From Selaginella moellendorffii (taxonomy: Eukaryota; Streptophyta; Lycopodiopsida; Selaginellales; Selaginellaceae), in assembly GCF_000143415.4 (NCBI RefSeq), contig NW_003314293.1:1494457-1558456 (forward strand): a stretch of 64,000 nt of DNA. The letters are read 5' to 3'. How positions within the stretch are numbered: the first letter of the stretch is position 1; the number at the start of each line of letters is the position of its first letter. Under the pieces are notes generated by a model. It did no database searches and was not told where the DNA came from. It saw only the letters and a program-made list of their open reading frames with translations. The translations under genes and the position numbers were made by a program. Positions 43,899 through 55,232 of the stretch are shown here, piece after piece.

Positions 43899-44252
43899 CC
43901 ACTAAAGGCTCTTTCATTAAGTAATTGCCCTTTTTCTAGTTGGCTTAGGGTGTGTTATATATAGTATCAGAGCAAATGGCAGCACACCAAAATGTAATTG
44001 CTCAGCACACCTAGTGCTCTCAAATGCACTTAAACATGATAAGAAACTCCTTTATAGTTGAAAATTGAATACAACATGCTGCCCTAAACTCACATAGAAT
44101 ATTCTCTAGAATATTCTCTAGAGGGAATATTTAGAGAATCTCCATGCTCTAAGATGCTTTACGACATATATCTTTCTTTTCCAAAAATAGCCCTAGAGCC
44201 CTATATGGCAAGCAACTTAATATACCCTTTATCAACCAACTTCTTGAGTTAA
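43899..44252. other. AT-rich spacer between retroelements
   Basis: No coding or RNA gene recognised. Contains a GAATATTCTCTAGA repeat near 44097-44125 and the phrase TATAGTATCAGAGCAAATGGCAGCA, reminiscent of a decayed primer-binding region of another LTR element. Confidence 0.4.
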
Positions 44253-44257
44253 CATTT

Positions 44258-46104
44258 TGTAAACTCCTGAGTTTTGACTTCCTGGGAGGTCACCCAACCC
44301 AATACTATTCAAACCCAAGGACACTTAACCCCAAATATCCCAAGACCCTTAACCGATTGGAAAAGGGGGTACACTCTTATTCATAGGCCCTTTTTTCCTC
44401 TATATTTGAACCCCATGGATCATCTCTCAAGTCGTTCCTTTTGGTTGCTTACAATTCACCACACTTCCCTGCAAGTTCACGCCTGTAAAGAACCAACTCC
44501 CCGAGGTGACGTAGGCTAAAGGATCCCCGAAAGCATGACCAAAATGACAAAGAGTTCATCGGATGGGACCGAGTTTGAGATCAAGTCCAAGACCGACTCT
44601 AAGACCAAGTTTGAGATAGAGTCCGGGATCAAGTCCGAGGCCGACTCGGAGACTGAGTTCGAGACCAAGTTCAAGACAGAGTCCGAGATCCGAGATCAGG
44701 TCCGAGACCGAGTCCGAGGTCGAGTCCAAAGTCGAGTCCGAGATCGGGTCCAAGATCGAGTCCAAGATCGAGTCCGAGACCGAGTCTGAAGTCGGATTCG
44801 AGATTGAGTTCGAGATCGAGCCTGAGACCGAGTCCAAATACTAATACGGGTCAAGGGGTGAAAGCCCAAAGCATGCGTCTCCTAGGGGGGGGGGGGGCTG
44901 CGGGGGGTTCCAAAAGTATAGTAGGGATAGTGAGGTCAAGGAACCAATCTTGAATGAACTCTCCAGTGGTGCTTCCAAATTGACTTAAGGTTGAGACTGG
45001 GGCTGAGGGGCCTTGGGTGGGAGTGAGCATGGTCTTGGTTGGTGCCGGAGGGGCCACCCAAAGAAGTGCTCAAGAGCAGCTCCCACTCCCGAAAGGGAAA
45101 TTGACTGCGGTGCTCTCGGCTTATGTGGAGTGGTGCCCCACTTGAGTACCTTGTGGCTCATTGGTCCTCGCCCTTCCTAGGGGCTTGGACCTTCCCTTTG
45201 GGATGGAAGTGGGGGGGTAGAGGTACCCATACTTGGCCGTTAGGCCACGGTGTTTCGCCCCAGCGTCCCGAAGCATGTGTTGCACCCAAGACTCGGGATT
45301 TAAAGGGTCCCATGATCAAGTCTTGTGGTACCAAGGGATGGTAGGAACCTGGAGGCTTGGTGTGCTTGGCTGTTTGTGCCTACATGAAGTGTAGCCGAAT
45401 CTTATGACTAATCTAACCCGGGGAGGGGGATTGAGAGTGATTTGGGAATCCCTGGATGGATGGCTAACGCTCTGTTGTTCATGTAGTGAGTAGCTAAAAC
45501 CAAGTAGAACCAAGTAGGAGCTGGTACTATAGGTGGGAACCTTGGCGAGGGAACTTAACTAAAGCCCAGGCAGAGTTGGTCGGATAGACAAGGTAAGCTG
45601 GCAAATTGGAAAAGAAAAATTTGTGGCTTACAACGCCCTCGTGAATGGAAACTAAAAGCTGCAGCTCTCCAGAGAGCCCCACTCTCTTGACACTCTACCC
45701 CTCGGGTCAAGCCTAACGGGAGCAAATTGGACCAGCCAGACGCCCTTGTGAACGGAAGTTGAGAGCACAGCTCTCCAGAGAGCCCCGCTCGCTTGACACC
45801 CTACCCCTCGGGTCTAGCCCAGCGGGAGCAAATTGATGTCAATATATATGTGGTGTGATTTCCCTAGCCAACCAACAAAATCAGACCTGAGACTGCTCCG
45901 ATACCAAATGTAAGCTCATGAGTTTAGATTTCCCAAGAGGTCACCCAACCCAGTACTGTTTAAACCCAAGGATGCTTAACCCTAAGTATTGCAAAACCCT
46001 TAACCGATTGGAAAAGGGGGTGCATTTTTATTCATGGGCCTTTTTTCCCTCTATATTTAAACCCTATGGATCGTCTCTCAAGTCGTTCCCTTTGGTTGCT
46101 TACA
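44258..46104 (-). mobile_element. TRIM element (miniature LTR retrotransposon) carrying a nested solo LTR
   Basis: Two 196-base direct repeats (44258-44453 and 45909-46104), TGTAA(A/G)CTC ... GGTTGCTTACA, are flanked by 5-base target duplications CATTT (44253-44257 and 46105-46109). On the minus strand a Met-tRNA primer-binding site, TTTGGTATCGGAGC, reads from 45908 down to 45895, directly inside the LTR. The internal part is about 300 bases once the inserted solo LTR (44484-45632 plus one TSD) is discounted. There is no coding capacity. An internal block (CAGCTCTCCAGAGAGCCCC ... ACCCCTCGGGT) is present twice. Confidence 0.85.
44484..45632 (+). repeat. Solo LTR of the chromovirus family
   Basis: Starts TGTAAAGAACCAACTCC and ends TTGTGGCTTACA, like the LTRs at 35523 and 41875 but more diverged. 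Flanked by target duplications ACGCC (44479-44483 and 45633-45637). No internal region remains, so it arose by recombination between two LTRs. Confidence 0.9.
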
Positions 46105-46109
46105 CATTT

Positions 46110-47760
46110 AAGCTCTTCAAGTTCTTTTTCATTTAACCAATAAAGAGGACAAACCATTGCCTTAGCACCCTCAATCAACTTGATCTTGTTTTCTATCATT
46201 CAAGTAGAGGGTAATTCCACTAGTAATTCTTTAGCATGGTATCTTCAAATTGGTTTAACACTTGCTAAATCATTAAAAACATTTCCTTTGTTTTTTTCAC
46301 TCTTCATAAAGAGTAAGCACAAAAATGTTACTTTGGTTCATTTAATCCTCTCGTGGACACCATGTTTAAGTAAAAGTTTTTAGGATCTTAGACCTCCACC
46401 TTAGATTGTTCTCCTTAGGCACTCACTAATACCACTAGATTTCCCCGTTATCCATGCAAATCTACCATAAACTAATTGAATTAATCCATCCCAAAGATCA
46501 TATCAAATCCTACTATATCCAAAATGGTGAAATTAATGTTCACTTTTTATATCCTTACTTTGACTTTTGTTTATCAAAATACCTCATCAGTGTTTTGAAT
46601 ACCTTGAATGAACTCTATAGTTCTTAATTCTCCTAACCATATACCATTAATCCAATTTGTCAAACTATGTCTATAGCTACAAAGTTGTACAAAGCATGGT
46701 TTGGACTTCACCCGACTTAATGTTCATGTTGACTTGGCCTTTTTTGCGTAAGGACATTCTCTTGAGAAGTGTCCAACTTCACCACAATTGAAATATATAT
46801 TGTTCTCCATTCTATTAACAACTTAATCTTTTTATTGGTAGGTTTGTTGTTTTTGGCTTAACTCCCCCATATGCTTCCACTTAATCTACTTTTTCAAAAC
46901 CCCAATAACTCATTATAGAGAAACTTCTTTTGAATTTCCTTTTTTCATACATCCTTCTTGGTTTGGATCTCTTGCTAAATATGGATCTAGACTTAATTGT
47001 GTTTTTTTTTCATAGAATATCATTAAAATACATCTTGATAGACATATCTAATACTTCCTTATAATTGGTCGAGTTCAAGCATACCACCTCAACCCGAGCC
47101 TAAGTCTGCAATCCCAAGATAAACACATAGAATACATCTATGTCCCCTATATCTATAATAATGATCCTTTTAGCCATAAATGCATTTATATACTCTTGAA
47201 TGGTCCTAATTTACTTAAGCATACTTAATTTATTCTTTAGATGTAGAATTTGGGGTACATAAATTGCTTTAATCCTTGCCTTCATCACTTTCTAAGTAAC
47301 CACTGGACCTTTGTTAATCTCTATGGTTCTCCACTAAAATTTAGCATTAACCGCTAAATATAATTTTGCACATGGGACCTTTTTCAAGCTTCGTAACCAA
47401 AACACTCAGAAGTAATCCTCTATATCATAGAACCAATCCTCCACTACCTTATAATCATTCACTTTTTTAAAGATTGGTGAATGCTTTGGTTCATACCTTA
47501 GAATATGAGACAGACTCCAACTTGGTTTGCTCAACCTTTTTTAGTTCTGTCTCAATACCTTTTGCACTATCTGCATTCACAATCTTTTACCTTTTCGTTT
47601 ATTTCTTATTACACATTAACTTATGGATAAAGGTCTCTAGTAGAGTATTTTTGTGAGCCATTTGTCCTTCTAAAGCATCACATTGAGCCTTGGATAATTA
47701 AACCTCTTCATGAATTCCCAAATTCTTTCTCAATTCCCCCTTCTAGAGTTAGACTAAACT
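46110..47760 (-). mobile_element. Decayed AT-rich gag-protease relic of the chromovirus family
   Basis: The minus strand carries recognisable but broken pieces. NDYKVVEDWFYD-like DNA lies at about 47410-47470 (compare gag near 37120). A knuckle-like CGEVGHFSREC lies at about 46745-46800. DNA matching the post-protease segment (ACCATGTTTAAG... region 46290-46375, compare 38375-38455) is also present. Stops and frameshifts are frequent. The strong AT shift with many C-to-T type changes fits long-term cytosine methylation and deamination. Confidence 0.7.
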
Positions 47761-48957
47761 TAAGGTTTTACACTCCCTGTAGGCACAAACAACCCAACAC
47801 ACTAAACCTCAAAGTTTTTAACATCTTATAGTATAACAAAATTTATTCACAGGGCCCTCTAACTCCTAAGCCTTGAATGCATCTTTTAATTCAAGACTCC
47901 AAGGGAAAACACTATAACTTAATATATAATTCTTCACTTCGGTCCCAAATAAAAGGCCTAAACCTCTATAAAGGGGCTAAAACCAATAAACCTCATAGTA
48001 TTCAAATAGGGCAACACTCCAAGACACTCACTTGGTTTCCCTGGTAATCCAGCAAATGCACCTTGCTGCCATGTGTCCCCAGCACAATCATCCACTCAGC
48101 AATGATGATGCAAGAGGCTGTGTCACTGGAGAGAAGAGAGGGAACACTACCTCCCAAGTGCTGGTTTTCAGATGCAACTCCTCCTCGTCATCAATTGCCT
48201 CTTGCAGATGCATAGGAAACCAGGTTCCACAAATTCTAACTTGCGCTTCTTTCTCCCTTCTTTTGGTAGGTATTCTCTAAGAATGGTTAAGGAAATAACC
48301 TTCTGATTCGCCTATAAATTGACTTCATCTCAGGGGAGTGTTCTCTTTCTTAAGAGCGATCCATTGACAGGAACATCTTAGGGATTGGCAATGGAGGACA
48401 AGGAGGAGGAGCTTGGGCACCCTGATGACAATGATGAATGCAATGATGATGACGCCGTCACAGTCCTCTTTTCTCATTTTGAGGGAGCACGCCAAATGCT
48501 TGGAGATGTTCTTGACAATCCAAACAAAAGAGGTGAAGTCCTTTTCTATTGGGATCTCTTTTGGTTGTGGTTGTTAATCCTTTGTGGTCTTCCACAGAAG
48601 TTCTTATGTTCACAAACAGACCAAAAAAATTGAAAGTTTGAGTCTGCAAAACTGGATGTGTTTATAACCGTCTGGAGAGAAAAGAAAACAAATAAAAGCA
48701 TTGTTCAGCAGGGCCTGGGTCAAAGCTTTTTAATGTTCTTCCTGTTTTTGAGAACTAGCGTGCTTAGGTGAGATTGAAGGCAAGAGGAAAAACGGATTCG
48801 TGCAGAAAATTAACATTAAACCATTATTATAACGGATTAAAGAAACAAAGCAAAAATCTTGGTAAACCTAAGAAACCTAACAAAATGATAAATCGAACTT
48901 AACATTTATAGATTTTCGCAGCTTGATTAACTGTATCCTCCTTTCCCAAATTGTAGA
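47761..48957. other. Spacer with one acidic open frame
   Basis: Mostly AT-rich. An 80-codon frame on the plus strand at 48385-48633 starts MEDKEEELGHPDDNDE (from 48391) and reads to a possible donor site near 48531; it may be a first exon or a gene fragment. No family recognised. Confidence 0.35.
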
Positions 48958-49330
48958 GGATGATTAGCGTGATATATCCAGTTATACTTTGGTCAATTTA
49001 AGTTGTTACACTTTGATTTATTTGAATATTGTATCAATTGCTAAATCGATTAATCGACTAGTAAATATGCAACATCTTTGCTCAAATATCTTTGTTTTTC
49101 AACCGTTATTAATTTATCTATTTAATGATAATAAATATCAAACATCAGTTTTAGTATATAATTATTAAAATAATGAACATATTGCATGCTTGATAACAAA
49201 ATCACCACCCTTCAACAGCACCCTATGCACAAGACGCTCATAACAAAGGCCCCTCCCAAGAGCAGCTGAATGTTTATACTGATTCCCAAGCTCTGTCATC
49301 AAGAATCAAGAATGCAGTCGCTGACTTTTT

Positions 49331-50986
49331 TCACATACCCTCCTGACAAAACCGTAGCCGCTTTGGATGCACTTGATCCAAACCAACCGCAGCTTTGGCC
49401 CTGGCCTTCCTCTCATCCAGCTTAGTTGCACGCAGTAGATACCTAGGAACTCCACCCAAATAATCGAAGTTGTCAAGCGCTTTCTCTCTGTCCACCACAT
49501 TCATGCTTCCGTAACTAGCTCGGTAAGGCTCAAAGTCGTCAAGGAATTTCCCAATCTCCTCCCTGGACCACACCGACATATAAAGCATGCAACAAAGCCC
49601 CCCCTTGCCAAACTCATCATAGTTTTTCTCCCTAGATGAGGGAACCAAAAGAACTCGACATCTGCCAGGTAAAGGCGTCTTCTGCTTCTCATCTATCACT
49701 AGCCACATCAACCGATCGTCCAGCATTTTGCATATAATTGTGTCATTCACGTGATAAGCACCTTCAGCACACCGCCTTCGAAAATTCAGGACGTAAACAA
49801 CCTTGCCAACCTTGTATAACACCTTTTCATGCCCCATTTGGCCCAGCCTAATCATCCAGTGGTAGCCAAAGAACGTTTTCCCTATCCCTCCAGTACCTAC
49901 GACGATGAAAGAAGTGAAGTTGTCAAGCCGGTCCTGGATTTGGGACTCTAGACTCGCATACGCCTCTCGTTTCCATAGCAGGAAAGGTTGGCGATAATCT
50001 CCCAGTGCATCACTATCTAGAATCCAGAATTTAGAATCTGGAGTATCAGTAGCCCTTACAAGGGCCGCCACACCAGCTGGTACACCTGAAGCAAGATACG
50101 AATGCACGGATCAGACAAGAACTGCTACAAGCAGGCAGATACCGCTCTGTGAGGAGAACTGAGCAAACTCTAGTAGTGTGAGGCAGGAAAACTTCAAACG
50201 ACTGCAAAACAGTCATCCCAGACAGAAGAGCTCTAAGCCGAAGAAGACACAGACAGTATTAATAGAACGCAAGGGGCCACATGGCCATGAATTCAATTAC
50301 AACCCCAAGCCAGACACAAGCACCCAAGACCAAATCCAACAGCGACGCCATCAGAAGCAAGACCTTGCGCCCGATTTCATGGCGCACCAGGAATACCAAG
50401 AACTGGACAAAAAATGGGACTTTCAACATCACAGATCAAAGAGAAAACAAGGGGGATATGCAAGGAAACAAAAGGCTTTCATAATTGCTTACCAAATCGG
50501 CGGATTCCATGGGGCACTGCAACATTCAGAACATAACAAAGTTAGTATTATCAATAGAAAACATGGCCAGAATCAAGGGTCTCAACAGCCATAGCCATAC
50601 AAGGATGACCAAGGATCCACAAGGGAGCATGCGTCCGCTAAAAGCCACCATAGCCACACTTCCGGCAACCCAAAATAAAAGCGAATTGAAGCTACCTCTA
50701 GCCCACGACACACAGCAAAACGCCCCAAATCGAGGGGCAAAGCTAAATACACAAAGAATGACTTACCATTACTTCTGAGGAGGTGGAGTTTTTCCTCCCG
50801 CAGCTGTTCTTCCTCCTTCCGCAGCTGTTCTTCCTCCTTCCGCAGCTGCTCTTCCTCATTCCGCCAATATTCCGCCAGACATTGATTGCCACTCTGAAGG
50901 GCAGAGAAAAAAGATTCCCCAGCCGCTTGGATCTGCGGCTCAAGAAGCGCGATTTCAGCCTGAACCTTAGCCAATTCCTCGTCCAT
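49331..50986 (-). pseudogene. Crinkler/RHS-type P-loop NTPase, C-terminally truncated copy
   Basis: Two exons, 50767-50986 and 49331-50085, join in the same phase as the intact copy to 324 codons. The N-terminal coiled coil (EEEQLRKEEEQLRKEEEQL) and the NTPase part (VGTGGIGKTFFGYHW Walker A; LMWLVIDEKQ Walker B; RCRVLLVPSSREKNY; LYMSVWSREEIGKFLDDF; GGVPRYLLRATKLDE) are kept. After about residue 310 the frame breaks and stops. The DNA beyond (49195-49330) is a shortened, deletion-riddled version of 52735-52985, and everything encoding the C-terminal module is gone. The truncated protein might still be made; enzyme or host-targeting activity of the missing part would be lost. Confidence 0.75.
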
Positions 50987-51115
50987 TTTGCTATCAAGTA
51001 TGGCAGTGGCGCCCTAGAATCGTCAGGGACCGCACGATCTTCATCCGACGGCCTGATGTTTTAGACCACTAACTCAATTAAGAGACAAAAAGCGAAAACT
51101 CAGCCATACTTTAGT

Positions 51116-51653
51116 TTGTTTAAGCGGCTTCTATTTTACAGCTTTGTACGAACTTATCTCGTCGACGCCCCAGACGTGAGCGAATCCAAGAAGGTGAAGG
51201 CCCACATTGTGTTGCTGCTGCGTACCATGGCCAAGATCCTGCGCACCAAGCTCTCAAATCACAGCCACAGCTGCGCACTTGCCCGATCAAATGCCGCACG
51301 TCCACCGCCACCACCATTCGCTCCACCTCCATTCTGCCCTAGCATACTCCAAGCAATAGTGTGCTGTTCGCCGTTCGTGTCGGCGAGAAACGAGGGTAGC
51401 ATCAAGGCATTCCGGGATTGTGTGGACAAGCTATTACTGGGGGATGCTCAGGAAGATCATGCTGCTGCTGCTCCTCTCCATCCACATCGGCCGAAGTATG
51501 ACTGATGTTGCACGGGAGAATTTTGAGGACAGAGAGACGTATTACAAATGGCTTTTCAAGGAACCTGACGAACGATTTGAGGCTTTTCTCGAGTACGTGG
51601 AGAAAGAGGAAGAAAAGGTGCGTGGTTTTTTCCTTCCCTTTGCAGAGCGGTAA
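51116..51653 (+). pseudogene. Broken copy of the small divergent gene (5' part inverted)
   Basis: The second half (51370-51653), with GSIKAFRDCVDKLLLGDAQE then DREtYYKWLFKEPDERFEAF, is nearly identical to the gene at 54774-55232 but lies in two frames. The first part, about 51158-51361, is the reverse complement of the corresponding part of the other copy. The initiating MEVERMVVAV now reads on the minus strand (from 51332). The gene is therefore not expressed as such. Confidence 0.7.
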
Positions 51654-52299
51654 CCGTGACATATATATAGTATTTCAAATTGGTGTTTACAGCTTCAGAA
51701 ATAGTTTCTCGTAAAGAACCGACGAACGAAACAAGAAATTTACGGCACGATCACATCTCGCAAGTTGCCAAGACTTGTAGCAGCAAAGACTGCGCTAAAA
51801 ACATAGTCTGCTGAATCCAGGGAAGCATGTACAAAGCAAAAAGTCATTCATAAACTCTTAGTTTACTTCTCATTAACTACACTTTGATTATGTGCTTTAA
51901 AGCTTATCAAAATAATGCTATACTTTGTTTGCCATTTTACTAATCTAATACAAAAAGTGCATTAGGCTGATGGCAAAGCCTTTACAAATTCCTTGTTAGA
52001 TATATAAGACAAATAGCGCCCACCACAAGGAAGAAGGCAGGTGCTGTGCTAAGCTCATGATTGCGCTGGAGAGGGTGATTAGCGTGGTATTTAAATTATC
52101 CTCGTCAGCAGTTATACTTCAATTTAAGTTGTTACACTTGGATTCATTTGAATATTTTACCAAATGCTAAATCAACATCAGTTTTAAAAATAACTTAAAT
52201 GAGTAGTATATATTATTAAAATAACGAACATATTGTATTAAAAACTTTGATTTACTGAGAAATTTATATTGTAAGTATATATATAAAAAAACAGAAGCT

Positions 52300-54613
52300 T
52301 CATTGTGCATCCTCGTAGTCCACTTGAACAACAAACTGGCGCATCTTCCCAAATACTGCATTTCTTTTCCCATAGACTCCATCTTTATTATTCTTGTATT
52401 GCTGCCATCCAGTTCCTGGAAACGTCTCTTTTGGAACACACGACCACAACCTGTAGCTTGATCTCTTCAACGCAGCATCCACCATTTCTAAGCCACTCGC
52501 TTTAAAGCCGTGTTTTCCATCCACTCTCTTGAAGACCTGAATGAGAATGTCTTTATCCATAGCAGAATCAATGCTCGGAAAGACTTCAGAAGTTGGTTTC
52601 ACATACTTGCCCATCCCTATCTTTCCTCGAAACTCACCAGCGGAACTTGCCTCTAGCATGATATGAGGTCCAATATGATGGGAAGTCTCAGGACCGGAGC
52701 TTCCATCAGCGTAAACTGGCTTGATAACAAAATCACCACCCTTCAACAGCAGCCTATGCACAAGAGGTTCATAAAGCCTCCCCCACAAAGCCCCCACCCA
52801 AGAGCAGCTGAATGTTTCTCTCAGAAATTCCACCACACGCACAGGTCCAGCAAGCAGATACTGATTCGCAAGCTCTGTCATCAAAGCCTCGCTTGCAAAC
52901 TGATATGTCTTTTCGCTGTGGTCCTCAGTTGCCACAATGTGGAGAATCCAGTCGCTGACGTCTTCCACGTACCCTCCTGACAAAACCGTGCCCGCTCTGG
53001 ATACACTTGTTCCGAACAACACAACCGCAGTCTTGGCCATGGCCTTCACCTCATCCAGCTTTGTTGCACGCAGTACATACCTAGGAACTCCACCCAAATA
53101 ATCGAAGTTGTCAAACCCTTCCTTTCTGTCCACCACATTCATGTTCCCGTAACTAGTTCGGTAAGGCTCAAAGTCGTCAAGGAATTTCCCAATCTCCTCC
53201 CTAGACCACACCGACATATAAAGCATGCAACAAAGCCCCCCTTTGCCAAACTTACCGTAATTTTTCTTCCTAGATGAGGGAACCAAAAGAACTCGACATC
53301 TGCGAGGTAAAGGCGCCTTCTGCTTCCCATCTATTACTAGCCACATTGACGGATCGTCCAGCATTTCGCATATAATTTGGTCACTCACGTCATAACGACC
53401 TTCAGCACACCGCCTTCGCAAATTCAGGATGTAGACAAACTTCCCATCCTTGTATAATACCTTTTCATGCCCCATTTGACCCAGCCTAATAATCCAGTGG
53501 TAGCCAAAGAACGTTTTCCCTATCCCTGCAGTGCCTAGGACGATGAAAGAAGTGAAGTTGTTGAGCTGCTCCAGGATTTTTGATTCTAGACTCGCATACG
53601 CCTTTCGTTTCCATAGCAGGAAAGGTTGGCCATAATCATCGCTATCTAGAATCCAGAATTTAGAATCTGGAGTATCAGTAGCCCTTACAAGGGCCGCCAC
53701 ACCAGTTGGTACACCTGAAGCAAGATACGAATCCATGGATCAGACAAGAACTGCTACAAGCAGGCAAATACCGCTCTGTGAGGAGAACTGAGCAAACTCT
53801 AGTGTGAGGGTGGAAAACTTCAAACGACGGCAAAACAGTCATCCCAGAGGGAAGAGCTCTAAGCCGAGGAAGACACAGGCAGCATTAATAGAACGCAAGG
53901 GGCCACATACCAAGCAGATGGCCATGAATTCAATTACAACCACAAGCCAGACACAAACACCCAAGACCAAATCCAACAGCGACACCATCAGAAGCAAGAC
54001 CTTGCGCCCGATTTCATGGCGCTCCAGGAATACCAAGAACTGGACAAAAAATGGGACTTTCAACATCACAGATCAAAGAGAAAACAAGGGGGATATGCAA
54101 GGAAACAAAGGGCTTTCACAATTGCTTACCAAATCGGCGGATTCCATGGGGCACTGCAACATTCAGAACATAACAAAGTTAGTATTATCAATAGAAAACA
54201 TGGCCAGAATCGAGGGTCTCAACAGCCATAGCCATACAAGGATGACCAAGGATCCACAAGGGAGTATGCGTCCGCCAGCAGCAAAGCCAAAAGCCACCAT
54301 AGCCACACTTCCGGCAACCCAAAATAAAAGCGAATTGAAGCTACCTCTACACAGCAAAACGCCGCAAATCGAGGGGGAAAGCTAAATACTTACCATTACT
54401 TCTGAGGAGGAGGAGCTTATCCTCCCGCAGCTGTTCTTCCTCCTTCCGCAGCCGCTCTTTCTCATTCCGCAGCTGCTCTTCCTTCTTCCGCCAATATTTT
54501 GCCAGAGATCGATTGCCACTCTGAAGGGCAGAGAGAAAAGATTCCCCAGCCGCTTGGATCTGCGGCTCAAGAAGCCCGATTTGGGCTTCCACCTTAGCCA
54601 ATTCCTCGTCCAT
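52300..54613 (-). CDS. Crinkler/RHS-type P-loop NTPase protein, intact
   Basis: Exon 1, 54394-54613, encodes MDEELAKVEAQIGLLEPQ and a charged coiled coil (KKEEQLRNEKERLRKEEEQL). A 679-base intron follows, then exon 2, 52300-53714; total 544 codons plus stop. Walker A VLGTAGIGKTFF is at residues about 132-143, Walker B SMWLVIDGKQ, then RRCRVLLVPSSRKKNY, CMLYMSVWSREEIGKFLDDF and GGVPRYVLRATKLDE, the hallmark order of the RHS/Crinkler NTPase. The C-terminal 230 residues include VFPSIDSAMDKDILIQVFKR and YRLWSCVPKETFPG, matching the RHS-type end module. Crinkler-RHS proteins are known from oomycetes, fungi, protists and some early land plants, where they are proposed to act in conflict or immunity, with nuclease-like effector domains in some members. 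Role here unknown. Confidence 0.78.
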
Positions 54614-54773
54614 TTGGCTAGCTGAAACCCTATCTTGAAACCCTCTTATATGGAGGCAGTGGCGCCCTAGATCAATTATAAACACTGGTTTTGTTTGTTT
54701 AAGCGGCTTCTATTTTACACTTTTGTACGAACTTATCTATTGCTTGCTCCTTGGTGGAGTGTGCTAGGGCAGA
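54614..54773. promoter_or_regulatory. Divergent promoter of the NTPase / small-gene pair
   Basis: 160 bases separate the start codons of the minus-strand NTPase gene and the plus-strand small gene. Half of it is duplicated upstream of the first NTPase copy (50987-51160), so the arrangement is part of the tandem unit. Confidence 0.5.
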
Positions 54774-55232
54774 ATGGAGGTGGAGCGAGTGGTGGTGGAC
54801 GTGCAGCATGCGTTGGAGAGCTTGGTGCGCAGGATCTTGGCCATGGTAAGCAGCAGCAACACAATGTGGGCATTCACCTTCTTGGATTCGCTCGCATCTG
54901 GGGCGTCGACGAGTGTGCTGGGGAGAGCTGGGACGGTGCTGTTCACGTCGGCGAGAAACGAGCGTAGCATCAAGGCATTCCAGGATTGCGTGGACAAGCT
55001 ATTACTGGGAGATGCTCAGGAAGATCACGCTGCTGCTGCTCCTCGCCATGGCTGGGCATTCCACATCGGCCGAAGTATGACTGATGTTGTGCGGGAGAAT
55101 TTTGAGGACAGAGAGACGTATTACAAATGGCTTTTCAAGGAACCTGACGAACGATTTGAGGCTTTTCTCGAGTACATGGAGAAAGAGGAAGAAAAGGTGC
55201 GTGGTTTTTTCCTTCCCTTTGCAGAGCGGTAA
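54774..55232 (+). CDS. Small unrecognised protein divergent from the NTPase gene
   Basis: 152 codons in one open frame, MEVERVVVDVQHALESLVRR to EEKVRGFFLPFAER. The middle has SARNERSIKAFQDCVDKLLL. The C-terminal half has HIGRSMTDVVRENFED and YYKWLFKEPDERFEAFLEYM, a region rich in charged and aromatic residues with a helical pattern. A GTAAGC after LAM could be a splice donor, but the unspliced frame stays open. No known domain, signal peptide or membrane segment. It is present in both duplicated units and its 3' half is well conserved between them. Function unknown; a partner of the NTPase is possible but unproven. Confidence 0.5.
   Translation: MEVERVVVDVQHALESLVRRILAMVSSSNTMWAFTFLDSLASGASTSVLGRAGTVLFTSARNERSIKAFQDCVDKLLLGDAQEDHAAAAPRHGWAFHIGRSMTDVVRENFEDRETYYKWLFKEPDERFEAFLEYMEKEEEKVRGFFLPFAER

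Noticed and set aside
50178-50594. Gln/Lys-rich plus-strand frame inside the intron of the first NTPase copy, with a relative at 53804-54385
   Set aside because: The frames differ between the two duplicates and are explained by intron sequence; no conserved reading frame.
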